From the NCBI RefSeq assembly GCF_029784155.1, contig NC_073691.1:20736006-20800005 (forward strand): a stretch of 64,000 bases of DNA, given 5' to 3'. Positions 11,561-22,551 of the stretch are shown piece by piece. This stretch comes from Uranotaenia lowii. Its lineage: Eukaryota; Arthropoda; Insecta; Diptera; Culicidae. The translations under genes were made by a program, and so were the position numbers. The notes below the pieces were generated by a model. It worked only from the letters and a program-made list of their open reading frames with translations, was not told where the DNA came from and did no database searches. Positions within the stretch are counted from its first letter, which is position 1. The number at the start of each line of letters is the position of its first letter.

Positions 11561-12442
11561 AATGAATAAATTAAAAGTGAAAATTAAAATTATCGATTCT
11601 AAAAAAATGTTATCAATAAATATTTCAGTAAAGAACAAAACCAACAAAAAAAATCAAAAAAAATTAAAAAACTATTTTTTTTTAATAAAATTAAATTAAA
11701 AATTTGAAAAAAAGAAATAAAAAATTAAAATAAAGAAAAAAATTAAAATGAAAAAATAAATTCAAAAAATTAATGAGAATACTAAAAATGAAAAAAACAT
11801 AAAAATATAAAAAAAAACATAAAAATAAAAAAAACATAAAAATAAAGAAAAACATAAAAATTAAAAAAAAAACATAAAAATAAAAAAAAACATAAAAAAA
11901 ACATGAAATAAAAATAGAAAAAAATTAAACTTATTGAAAAATGCACGGAAGAAAAATAAATGAAAAAACAAATTGAGGCAAAAACATAATAAATAAAGAT
12001 TTATTTAAAAAATAATGAAAAAAATTGTAAATAATTATAAAAAATGCATAAAAAAAATAAAAACAAAAAAAAATAAAATAAAACATTAAAATCCTCGACC
12101 AAAAATTCAAAATAAATTAAAAGAATTAAAAATAAATGTAAAAAAATAAAAAAAAATTGAAAAAAACATTGTAAAAAAAATAACAAGTGTAAAAAACATG
12201 AAAATGAAAAAAAATGAAAATAAAAACAAATAAAAATAAGAAAAAATAAAAATAAATAAAAATTTCCAAATAAATGAAGGAAAATTATAAATTTATGCAA
12301 AAATATTAACCTCAAACTAATAAAAAAAATAGAAGAAATGGAAACATATTGATGATTTAATATTTCCATATTTATTTTCTTTTCGATTCTAAAAAAAGTG
12401 ATGAACTAGATTAAAGCACACAATTATAAACAAATAACAGGA
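11560..12442. repeat. A-rich low-complexity edge of the 9-mer satellite
   Basis: Dominated by A runs broken by T, C or G, with recurring ACATAAAAATAAAA-like words at about 11790-11900. It grades into the ATGACAAAA array on its right. I read it as satellite or simple repeat that has lost its period. The minus-strand 122-codon frame at 12001-12369 is Phe/Leu-rich low complexity, not a gene. Confidence 0.6.
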
Positions 12443-13730
12443 ATGGCAAAAATGACCAAAATAACCAAAATGACAACAATGACAAAAGAAAAAAAAATGA
12501 CAAAAGGGAAAAAAATGACAAAAATGACAAAAGGGGAAAAAATGACAAAAATGACAAAAATGACAAAAATGACAAAAATGACAAAAATGACAAAAATGAC
12601 AAAAATGACAAAAATGACAAAAATGACAAAAATGACAAAAATGACAAAAATGACAAAAATGACAAAAATGACAAAAATGACAAAAATGACAAAAATGACA
12701 AAAATGACAAAAATGACAAAAATGACAAAAATGACAAAAATGACAAAAATGACAAAAATGACAAAAATGACAAAAATGACAAAAATGACAAAAATGACAA
12801 AAATGACAAAAATGACAAAAATGACAAAAATGACAAAAATGACAAAAATGACAAAAATGACAAAAATGACAAAAATGACAAAAATGACAAAAATGACAAA
12901 AATGACAAAAATGACAAAAATGACAAAAATGACAAAAATGACAAAAATGAAAAAAATGACAACAATGACAAAAATGACAAAAATGACAAAAATGACAAAA
13001 ATGACAAAAATGACAAAAATGACAAAAATGACAAAAATGACAAAAATGACAAAAATGACAAAAATGACAAAAATGACAAAAATGACAAAAATGACAAAAA
13101 TGACAAAAATGACAAAAATGACAAAAATGACAAAAATGACAAAAATGACAAAAATGACAAAAATGACAAAAATGACAAAAATGACAAAAATGACAAAAAT
13201 GACAAAAATGAAAAAAATGACAACAATGACAAAAATGACAAAAATGACAAAAATGACAAAAATGACAAAAATGACAAAAATGACAAAAATGACAAAAATG
13301 ACAAAAATGACAAAAATGACAAAAATGACAAAAATGACAAAAATGACAAAAATGACAAAAATGACAAAAATGACAAAAATGACAAAAATGACAAAATGAC
13401 AAAAATGACAAAAATGACAAAAATGACAAAAATGACAAAAATGACAAAAATGACAAAAATGACAAAAATGACAAAAATGACAAAAATGACAAAAATGACA
13501 AAAATGACAAAAATGACAAAAATGACAAAAATGACAAAAATGACAAAAATGACAAAAATGACAAAAATGACAAAAATGACAAAAATGACAAAAATGACAA
13601 AAATGACAAAAATGACAAAAATGACAAAAATGACAAAAATGACAAAAATGACAAAAATGACAAAAATGACAAAAATGACAAAAATGACAAAAATGACAAA
13701 AATGACAAAAATGACAAAAATGACAAAAAT
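12443..13730 (+). repeat. (ATGACAAAA)n satellite, block 1
   Basis: A 9-base unit ATGACAAAA, near-perfect from about 12541 to 13730 (roughly 132 units), with variants at the left edge (ACCAAAATA, GGGAAAAA). A one-base deletion at about 13395 shifts the phase. The pair of variant units TGAAAAAAATGACAACAATG occurs at 12948 and again exactly 261 bases (29 units) later, showing a block duplication. The unit length is a multiple of 3 and five of six frames carry no stop. The long MTK, SFL, VIF and CHF repeat frames here (up to 469 codons) are therefore artefacts. Confidence 0.97.
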
Positions 13731-13818
13731 TGAAACTTCGAAGACCGATCTGGAAGGTTGCTCGGAAAGGATTTCCGTAATATGCGACCAAATTTCAATT
13801 GGCACCTTTAAAACTCTA
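13731..13818 (+). repeat. Second copy of the 8985-9080 segment (empty Helitron site)
   Basis: Starts exactly where the 9-mer array stops. It matches 8985-9080 with few substitutions and one 8-base difference, then continues across the point (13818/13819) where the other copy carries the Helitron. It is the pre-insertion state of that locus. Confidence 0.85.
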
Positions 13819-14073
13819 TGTTACAAAAATAAAAAAAAAATCACAAAAATTACAAAAATGGTAAAAATGGTAAAAATTATACTTGACTTAAAATGACACT
13901 TAAATGACACAAAAATGACACAAAAATGACACTTAAATGTCCGTTAAATAACATTAAAATGACATTAAAATGACCCTAAAATGACACGAAAATTACAAAA
14001 ATCACCCAAACATTACTCAAAAATGACTCAAAAATGACAAAAATTTCTCAAAAATGACAAAAGTGACACAAAA
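13819..14073 (+). repeat. Degenerate 9-mer satellite fringe
   Basis: Variants such as ATGACACTTAA, ATGACACAAAA, ATGACATTAAA and ATGACTCAAAA are spaced at 9-13 bases. This is the ATGACAAAA unit in decay, with insertions that break the strict period. Confidence 0.75.
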
Positions 14074-14287
14074 TGTGAGAGAGAACGTCAATTCGCTATT
14101 GTTCTAGAATCGATGTAGAGTGAATGCGTAGTGTTAACTTAAATTGTTGATTGGAAATCTAATGATTGTGAAGTGTTGCCAATATGTCGGATGGATAATC
14201 CAAGCATATGTCAATCGCTATTGTAACCTTATCTCTAAACATAACTTGACGAGAATAAAAGTGATTGTATTGTCTGTTTTCGATACA
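14074..14287 (+). mobile_element. Probable solo LTR (214 bp)
   Basis: Begins TGTGAGAGAG and ends TTTTCGATACA, the TG...CA pattern of LTRs. It has an AATAAA polyadenylation-type signal at 14254-14259 near the 3' end and is flanked by AAAA on both sides (14070-14073, 14288-14291). The flank duplication is weak evidence in A-rich DNA. There is no internal retrotransposon sequence on either side, so if real it is a recombined solo LTR. The superfamily cannot be told. Confidence 0.45.
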
Positions 14288-14291
14288 AAAA

Positions 14292-14990
14292 GTATTATTT
14301 TTTATTTAATATCAAAACAAAATTAAATGAAGAAGAATAAATAAAAATTAAAAAAGTTTATGAACAAAAAATTTAAAATGAAAAAAAATTTAAAAAAAAA
14401 CCACCAAGAATTAAAAAAATTAAATGAAAAAAATGGTGAAAAAAATTGTAAATTTTAAAAGTGCTAGGAAAACAAAAAAAAAAACAATGAAAAATTAAAC
14501 AATTAAAAAAATGAAGAAATGACAAGAAATACAAAAAAATAAACTTAAACTCAATTAGAGAAAAATAAACCAAGGAAAAGCAAGAAAATAGAAAAAAATA
14601 TGAAAAATAAAAATTAAGTTAAATAAACAAGTAAACAAACAAAAAAAAAAGAAAAAAAACAAACAAACAATATCAAACAAATGAAAAAAAAAACAAGTTG
14701 AAAATTTAAATTCAAAAATAAAATATTCACAGTTCTAAAAATAAAAAAAAGCAACAAAAAAATACAATTAATTAAAAATGATTTGGAAATAATGTCAATA
14801 TTATTTAGTTAACAAATGAATAATTAACCCTTCCTAGTGAAAAATCGTATTTTATTAAAACTTTTTTTCTTGATGTACTCATCATTACCAACTGTTTAAA
14901 ATTATTTTGGAGGAAAAATAAAAAATCATGAAATTAAGGGTTAAAAAATAAACAAATAAAAAATTGAAAAAAACATAAAAAATTGACAAA
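14292..14990. repeat. A-rich low-complexity tract
   Basis: A-dominated sequence with AAATTAAA and AAACAAAC words, similar to 11560-12442. It is likely decayed simple repeat. No gene. Confidence 0.55.
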
Positions 14991-15296
14991 TTAAGACATG
15001 GAAGAAATAAATTGAAAAAGATTTTAGGAAAACCTTTCTGGGAAAAGTAGACTTAAAATATGTCATTCTGGTTGTAAATATTTTTTCCGGAAAAAAACTG
15101 TTGAAAACCTTATTGAAATGTACGTCACGCAGATGACGATTTTCTGACATTAAATAAAAAAAAAGTGCGAAAAAAGGTGAGAATAAAAAAAAATGATTCG
15201 GAAGTCTTTGATGACCCATTTTTGAGGGGTGAGGAAACATATTTTTTCCACATCTCTCCAAATCAGAGCTGTGAACAAGTGAGGTCTTTTGACTTA
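14991..15296. other. Spacer next to the candidate splice donor
   Basis: A+T-rich with a little more complexity toward 15290. If the exon at 15298-15447 is real, this is the start of its downstream intron on the minus strand. A 106-codon minus frame (14941-15261) shows no recognisable domain. Confidence 0.4.
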
Positions 15297-15297
15297 C

Positions 15298-15447
15298 CGT
15301 TAATTACTATCGGCTGTGTGTAGATCCTGTGTTCTATTCCGGCTTCCGGTTTTTTTCGCTGTACTGGTTGTTGTTGCTGTTGTTGATAGGTTGCTTTTCG
15401 GATTTGTTCTGCTTTTCTAACAGCCGATTTTCCCACACCACTCGACT
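15298..15447 (-). other. Candidate non-coding 5' exon with strong splice donor
   Basis: On the minus strand an insect initiator-like TCAGTC lies at 15449-15444. About 150 bases later comes ACG|GTAAGTC, with the intron starting at 15297, a near-consensus donor. The stretch between is GC-richer than its surroundings and contains CAACAGCAACAACAAC, a word type common in insect 5' UTR and coding exons. Frames of 67 to 116 codons cross it but none shows a domain, so a 5' UTR exon is more likely than a coding one. If real, the satellites to the left would lie inside its intron. This is an inference from signals alone. Confidence 0.3.
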
Positions 15448-16980
15448 GATCTCGACTCTCACACACCTAGCTAAACAAGTTCCTAGGAGATTTTCTGTCA
15501 CCGGTTTTTCCCTCGGTCTCCCTCTAGGAAAAAATCCTAGTCGTAGTTCTTGTTTTCCTTGTTTTGTTTTTTGTTTTTTGTTTTCTGTGACTCCGAAGGA
15601 GGAGGAAGATCTTGGTTTGGTTTCGTTTTCACCGCGATTCCACCTTTCTTCGTCTATTTCGTTAAAGTTTCGCCAAACGATCAAAGTGTGCGTTGATTTC
15701 GATTAATCTGTTTTTTTTCCTATTTTAGCTTTTTCCCTCCTCTTAAGGTTAAGGTTATTTTGGTTAGGGGTAGAAGTTTACAAAAGTTTTAGGAAAAAGC
15801 TGTTCCCGAATTGCTTAAATTACTTGAAGTAAAAGTTGAGTTTTAAGGGCAGGGGTGCCGTTTATTTTTTTGTTTCCTCTACGAAGAAATAGGTTTGAAT
15901 TGTTTTCCGATTTTCCAATCTAAATTTGACTAATTTCCTTGATTTTATATTAATATAGCTATATTTTGCCTAGAGATTGTTGTTTGATTTCTTTTTTTTT
16001 CCTTTAGAGCTTATTGTTTCAATAGAGTTTGCCCGGGTTGGCAACGATCGTTTTTTCTTGTTGAAAAACTTATATCGTCTGCTTCTCGATGAGTTGATGA
16101 ATTGGAAAGATGCGTCAAGCAACAATTTTAATATCTATCGATGTTAGTTTTATGAAGATGTTTTTTTTTATCGAAACGTTGATGATTTTTGATCTGCAAA
16201 ACAGAAGGAAATTGAAAATATTGTAAATGTTTTTAATTAAATTGATTTGCTTGATGTTCAAATTTTTTTTAAAACTGTCTGACCCCTTGTTTTTACACAC
16301 TGAAATTAAATGACTATGTCAACTTACCCTAGGGTTCTACATCAAAATTTAGCTAGTTTATAGGATTCCTGCGTTTGGGTTCTGGATATTATTGTTGTTA
16401 TAATGTTATAATTATGTTTATGTTTTAACTCGCACACTGAATAAACATTCGACGACAGTCAAAATCTCCGGTTCTAACTTTCACTTTCTAGGATCGAAAA
16501 ACTCTACTCAAACCGGACCAAAAACTGGCTGATTGCACTAGGATAATTTTAGGGATACAATTTCGACTTTTGCTCAACTTTATCCACCGGAACAATGTTT
16601 CCTCTTAGAGGAAAATGTTAACAAATTTATCGAAAAATACGAACACTCACTCTCACACGCGATTTTCAAAGTTTCCAAACCTTCCTATGGGTGTTAAGTT
16701 TTGCCTATTGCTTTCGAGACAAGTCACGTTTTGTGAACGCAAAACCCTTTTCTTTGATTTTGATTTCGTGAATAATGCTTCCGAGCTACGGTGAAAAACT
16801 TTAAAGTTTTTTTCGATGATCTGATGATGATGACGACGGGATATTGGGAGCTGAAACCTTTTGATTAGATCAATAATTATTTGCCTCCAATTGCGATGTT
16901 ATTCGGGTGATGTTGAATTATCTGGAAAAGAGAAGAAAGGAAAAATAAAACCGCTTAATATCGATAGTACTGATTTTTTT
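15448..16980. other. Unique host DNA; possible upstream region of a minus-strand gene
   Basis: No tandem or transposon signature. GC-richer at 15448-15700 and containing GAGTGAGTGTTCG-like stretches on the minus strand near 16650. Frames of 125 codons (plus, 15329-15706) and 116 codons (minus, 15334-15684) overlap the candidate exon region. Both are compositionally skewed (Phe/Leu/Ser-rich; Glu/Lys/Asn-rich) and I do not call either. Confidence 0.35.
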
Positions 16981-17262
16981 TATGACTTGAAAAAAATACG
17001 ATTCAAAAATCAAAATTTAAATCCACAAAATTTAAAAAATAAAAACGCTGACAAAAGCTAACAAAATGGCAGAAATTTAACATAAATCACGAGAACAACA
17101 AAAGGATTTAAACGAAAAAAAAATATCAACAAGTATAACATAAATAATGATAAATATGATAAAAATGATTAAAACAAAGCAGAAATGGGAAAAAGATTAA
17201 AAACGAGCTAAAAACGGGAAAAATAATTAAAACGTGATAAATGTGGAAAAATACATAGATAG
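16981..17262. repeat. Degenerate left fringe of 9-mer satellite block 2
   Basis: A-rich text with words such as ATGATAAATATGATAAAAATG and GGGAAAAATAATT that drift into the ATGACAAAA period to the right. Confidence 0.55.
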
Positions 17263-19204
17263 GGGACAAAAATGACAAAAATGACAAAAATGACAAAATT
17301 AAAAAAAAAAATGACAAAAATAAAAAAAAAATGACAAAAATGACATAAATGACAAAAATGATAAAAATGACAAAAATGACAAAAATGAAACAAAATAACA
17401 AAAATGACAAAAATGACAAAAATGACAAAAATGACAAAAATGACAAAAATGACAAAAATGACAAAAAATGACAAAAATGACAAAAATGACAAAAATGACA
17501 AAAATGACAAAAATGACAAAATAGACAAAAATGACAAAAATAACAAAAATGACAAAAATGACGTTTATGCTAAAATGACAAAAATGACAAAAATGACAAA
17601 AATGACAAAAATGACAAAAATGACAAAAATGACAAAAATGACAAAAATGACAAAAATGACAAAAATGACAAAAATGACAAAAATGACAAAAATGACAAAA
17701 ATGACAAAAATGACAAAAATGACAAAAATGACAAAAATGACAAAAATGACAAAAATGACAAAAATGACAAAAATGACAAAAATGACAAAAATGACAAAAA
17801 TGACAAAAATGACAAAAATGACAAAAATGACAAAAATGACAAAAATGACAAAAATGACAAAAATGACAAAAATGACAAAAATGACAAAAATGACAAAAAT
17901 GACAAAAATGACAAAAATGACAAAAATGACAAAAATGACAAAAATGACAAAAATGACAAAAATGACAAAAATGACAAAAATGACAAAAATGACAAAAATG
18001 ACAAAAATGACAAAAATGACAAAAATGACAAAAATGACAAAAATGACAAAAATGACAAAAATAACAAAAATGACGTTTATGACAAAAATGACAAAAATGA
18101 CAAAAATGACAAAAATGACAAAAATGACAAAAATGACAAAAATGACAAAAATGACAAAAATGACAAAAATGACAAAATGACAAAAATGACAAAAATGACA
18201 AAAATGACAAAAATGACAAAAATGACAAAAATGACAAAAATGACAAAAATGACAAAAATGACAAAAATGACAAAAATGACAAAAATGACAAAAATGACAA
18301 AAATGACAAAAATGACAAAAATGACAAAAATGACAAAAATGACAAAAATGACAAAAATGACAAAAATGACAAAAATGACAAAAATGACAAAAATGACAAA
18401 AATGACAAAAATGACAAAAATGACAAAAATGACAAAAATGACAAAAATGACAAAAATGACAAAAATGACAAAAATGACAAAAATGACAAAAATGACAAAA
18501 ATGACAAAAATGACAAAAATGACAAAAATGACAAAAATGACAAAAATGACAAAAATGACAAAAATGACAAAAATGACAAAAATGACAAAAATGACAAAAA
18601 TGACAAAAATGACAAAAATGACAAAAATGACAAAAATGACAAAAATGACAAAAATGACAAAAATGACAAAAATGACAAAAATGACAAAAATGACAAAAAT
18701 GACAAAAATGACAAAAATGACAAAAATGACAAAAATGACAAAAATGACAAAAAATGACAAAAATGACAAAAATGACAAAAATGACAAAAATGACAAAAAT
18801 GACAAAAATGACAAAAATGACAAAAATGACAAAAATGACAAAAATGACAAAAATGACAAAAATGACAAAAATGACAAAAATGACAAAAATGACAAAAATG
18901 ACAAAAATGACAAAAATGACAAAAATGACAAAAATGACAAAAATGACAAAAATGACAAAAATGACAAAAATGACAAAAATGACAAAAATGACAAAAATGA
19001 CAAAAATGACAAAAATGACAAAAATGACAAAAATGACAAAAATGACAAAAATGACAAAAATGACAAAAATGACAAAAACGGCAAAAATGACAAAAATGAC
19101 AAAAATGACAAAAATGACAAAAATGACAAAAATGACAAAAATGACAAAAAAGACATAAAAGACAAAAATGACAAAAATAACAAAAATGACAAAAATGACA
19201 AAAA
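17263..19204 (+). repeat. (ATGACAAAA)n satellite, block 2 left part
   Basis: Roughly 200 near-perfect units after a variable left edge. A rare variant (TAACAAAAATGAC with GTTTATG) appears at about 17541-17569 and again at about 18062-18080, so a ~0.5-kb piece has been duplicated. Single-base indels shift the phase at about 18174 and 18749. All long frames (MTK/NDK on plus; SFL/VIF/CHF on minus; up to 552 codons) are repeat artefacts. The right end is interrupted by a hAT-like element. Confidence 0.97.
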
Positions 19205-20328
19205 TAAAGATGTACCTTTCCAACTATTCGGCCAAACGAATATTCGGCCGAATATTCGGTCGAATATTCGGTCCAATATTCTATTGAATTTATAATGAAA
19301 AAAAAGCGATTACTTATTTCAATTACCTTCTTTTTCTTCCATTTTAATGCCCCTCGTGTTTTGAGTCAATTATTGTCAACCAGGAATGATATCAGATGAC
19401 TTATCGCTTCTAGGGCGTTTAACAACAAAAATATTGGGTTTCTGTGAAATCTGACATCAAAACATGTTAAAACAGGTGCCAAGCAATTAGAAATTGCTAA
19501 TTTGATAACGAATTAGATGATGATTGAATTTCAGTAAGATATTTTCAAAATATTTGTTTAAAACAACGCATCCACATAATCGTGAAATTAAGGACGTATT
19601 TAGAAAAATAATGTTAAAAAAGGGCAGATCAGAATGAAACCTCCGCTTTATTTTTAAACATACAAGGAGAAAAAAAAGAAAGAAAACACTTGAAATTTAA
19701 AGTTTTCATTGAATCACAGCAGCAGTGTAAAAATCGTTTCGAAGGATTAAACAAAAACTTATGTTTATTTTGGAATTTACTAAAAGCGTTTTTGAGCACA
19801 AAATATTCAAACTTTTAAAGATAAATTTTAGTATTTAGTTTGATTCAAGAAATAATCTGAATAAATCAAGGCAAAATCCAGAAAGTTTTCATAAATATCT
19901 GGGCATCCCGACCAGATTTAACTTATCTCGAATTCTTTATTGGATTTATGGGCCAGCCTTGATATATCAAGAAAATCTAGAATGAACGATAATCAAAGTA
20001 TAAAGCCATTTTCGACAGCATTCTCCTGTACGATCTACAGTGAATGGTATACAGATACCCTTTAGATGTTTTGCTGAACCATAAGTTTTTGATGATTGTG
20101 TGGCTTTTTCAACAAAACTTTCATATATTTCATAAATTATCCAGAATAATTTGAAAAAATTGACAAATCTGTTATTGAATAAATTTAAATAATACATATT
20201 CGGCCTATTCGGCCTATTCGGCCGAATACTTAGCTCAACTATTCGGTGAGCCGAATATTCGGCTTAACGGTTTTTTTGCGATATTCGGCGCCGAATATTC
20301 GGCCAACCGAATATTCGGTACATCTCTA
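19205..20328. mobile_element. hAT-like non-autonomous element inserted in the satellite (1,124 bp)
   Basis: Ends are TAAAGATGTACC (19205-19216) and GGTACATCTCTA (20317-20328), i.e. inverted repeats of TAGAGATGTACC with one mismatch. Both subterminal regions carry clusters of the palindromic word GAATATTCGGCC. Identical 8-bp GACAAAAA copies flank it (19197-19204, 20329-20336), matching the hAT target duplication, although that string also recurs in the satellite. The interior has no transposase-like frame; the longest is 76 codons with no motif. Confidence 0.8.
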
Positions 20329-22495
20329 GACAAAAATGACAAAAATGACAAAAATGACAAAAATGACAAAAATGACAAAAATGACAAAAATGACAAAAAT
20401 GACAAAAATGACAAAAATGACAAAAATGACAAAAATGACAAAAATGACAAAAATGACAAAAATGACAAAAATGACAAAAATGACAAAAATGACAAAAATG
20501 ACAAAAATGACAAAAATGACAAAAACGACAAAAATGACAAAAATGACAAAAATGACAAAAATGACAAAAATGACAAAAATGACAAAAATGACAAAAATGA
20601 CAAAAATGACAAAAATGACAAAAATGACAAAAATGACAAAAATGACAAAAATGACAAAAATGACAAAAATGACAAAAATGACAAAAATGACAAAAATGAC
20701 AAAAATGACAAAAATGACAAAAATGACAAAAATGACAAAAATGACAAAAATGACAAAATTGACAAAAAAGGAAAAAAAAGACAAAAAAGACAAAAAAGAC
20801 AAAAAAGACAAAAAAGACAAAAAAGACAAAAAAGACAAAAAAGACAAAAAAGACAAAAAAGACAAAAAAGACAAAAAAGACAAAAATGACAAAAATGACA
20901 AAAATGACAAAAATGACAAAAATGACAAAAATGACAAAAATGACAAAAATGACAAAAATGACAAAAATGACAAAAATGACAAAAATGACAAAAATGACAA
21001 AAATGACAAAAATGACAAAAATGACAAAAATGACAAAAATGACAAAAATGACAAAAATGACAAAAATGACAAAAATGACAAAAATGACAAAAATGACAAA
21101 AATGACAAAAATGACAAAAATGACAAAAATGACAAAAATGACAAAAATGACAAAAATGACAAAAATGACAAAAATGACAAAAATGACAAAAATGACAAAA
21201 ATGACAAAAATGACAAAAATGACAAAAATGACAAAAATGACAAAAATGACAAAAATGACAAAAATGACAAAATGACAAAAATGACAAAAATGACAAAAAT
21301 GACAAAAATGACCAAAATGACCAAAATGACAAAAATGACAAAAATGACAAAAATGACAAAAATGACAAAAATGACAAAAATGACAAAAATGACAAAAATG
21401 ACAAAAATGACAAAAATGACAAAAATGACAAAAATGACAAAAATGACAAAAATGACAAAAATGACAAAAATGACAAAAATGACAAAAATGACAAAAATGA
21501 CAAAAATGACAAAAATGACAAAAATGACAAAAATGACAAAAATGACAAAAATGACAAAAATGACAAAAATGACAAAAATGACAAAAATGACAAAAATGAC
21601 AAAAATGACAAAAATGACAAAAATGACAATAATGACAAAAATGACAAAAATGACAAAAATGACAAAAATGACAAAAATGACAAAAATGACAAAAATGACA
21701 AAAATGACAAAAATGACAAAAATGACAAAAATGACAAAAATGACAAAAATGACAAAAATGACAAAAATGACAAAAATGACAAAAATGACAAAAATGACAA
21801 AAATGACAAAAATGACAAAAATGACAAAAATGACAAAAATGACAAAAATGACAAAAATGACAAAAATGACAAAAATGACAAAAATGACAAAAATGACAAA
21901 AATGACAAAAATGACAAAAATGACAAAAATGACAAAAATGACAAAAATGACAAAAATGACAAAAATGACAAAAATGACAAAAATGACAAAAATGACAAAA
22001 ATGACAAAAATGACAAAAATGACAAAAATGACAAAAATGACAAAAATGACAAAAATGACAAAAATGACAAAAATGACAAAAATGACAAAAATGACAAAAA
22101 TGACAAAAATGACAAAAATGACAAAAATGACAAAAATGACAAAAATGACAAAAATGACAAAAATGACAAAAATGACAAAAATGACAAAAATGACAAAAAT
22201 GACAAAAATGACAAAAATGACAAAAATGACAAAAATGACAAAAATGACAAAAATGACAAAAATGACAAAAATGACAAAAATGACAAAAATGACAAAAATG
22301 ACAAAAATGACAAAAATGACAAAAATGACAAAAATGACAAAAATGACAAAAATGACAAAAATTACAGAAATGACAAAAATGACAAAAATGACAAAAATGA
22401 CAAAAATGACAGAAATGACAGAATTGAAAAAAAATGACAGAATTGAAAAAAAATGACAAAAATGACAAAAATTACACAAATGACAAAAATTCATT
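20329..22495 (+). repeat. (ATGACAAAA)n satellite, block 2 right part
   Basis: Continuation of the same array after the hAT-like insertion, roughly 225 near-perfect units, degrading at the right edge (ATGACAGAATTG, ATTACACAAATG) up to 22495. Scattered single variants (AACGAC at 20525, ACCAAAATG near 21310, ACAATAATG near 21627) mark the otherwise uniform core. The 706- to 734-codon frames are artefacts of the unit. Confidence 0.97.
20757..20881 (+). repeat. Block of variant units AAGACAAAA inside the satellite
   Basis: About a dozen consecutive units carry the same T-to-A change (AAAAAAGAC instead of AAAAATGAC), bounded on both sides by the standard unit. One mutated unit has been amplified locally. 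Confidence 0.95.
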
Positions 22496-22551
22496 TTTTT
22501 AGGGAAAATAAGTTAATATCGATAAAACGTGGTGGTATGAAAGTTGTTAAA

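Noticed and set aside
12389..13896. Long open frames (MTK, SFL, VIF, CHF repeats) over satellite block 1
   Set aside because: They follow mechanically from a stop-free 9-base unit, occur in five frames at once, and have no non-repeat domain.
15329..15706. 125-codon plus frame with a hydrophobic N-terminus like a signal peptide
   Set aside because: The Leu/Phe run comes from a GTTGTTGCTGTTG stretch that fits better as CAACAGCAAC on the candidate minus-strand exon. No other support.
17299..22494. Open frames of up to 734 codons over satellite block 2
   Set aside because: Same cause as block 1. Frames switch register wherever a single-base indel occurs, as expected for non-coding DNA.
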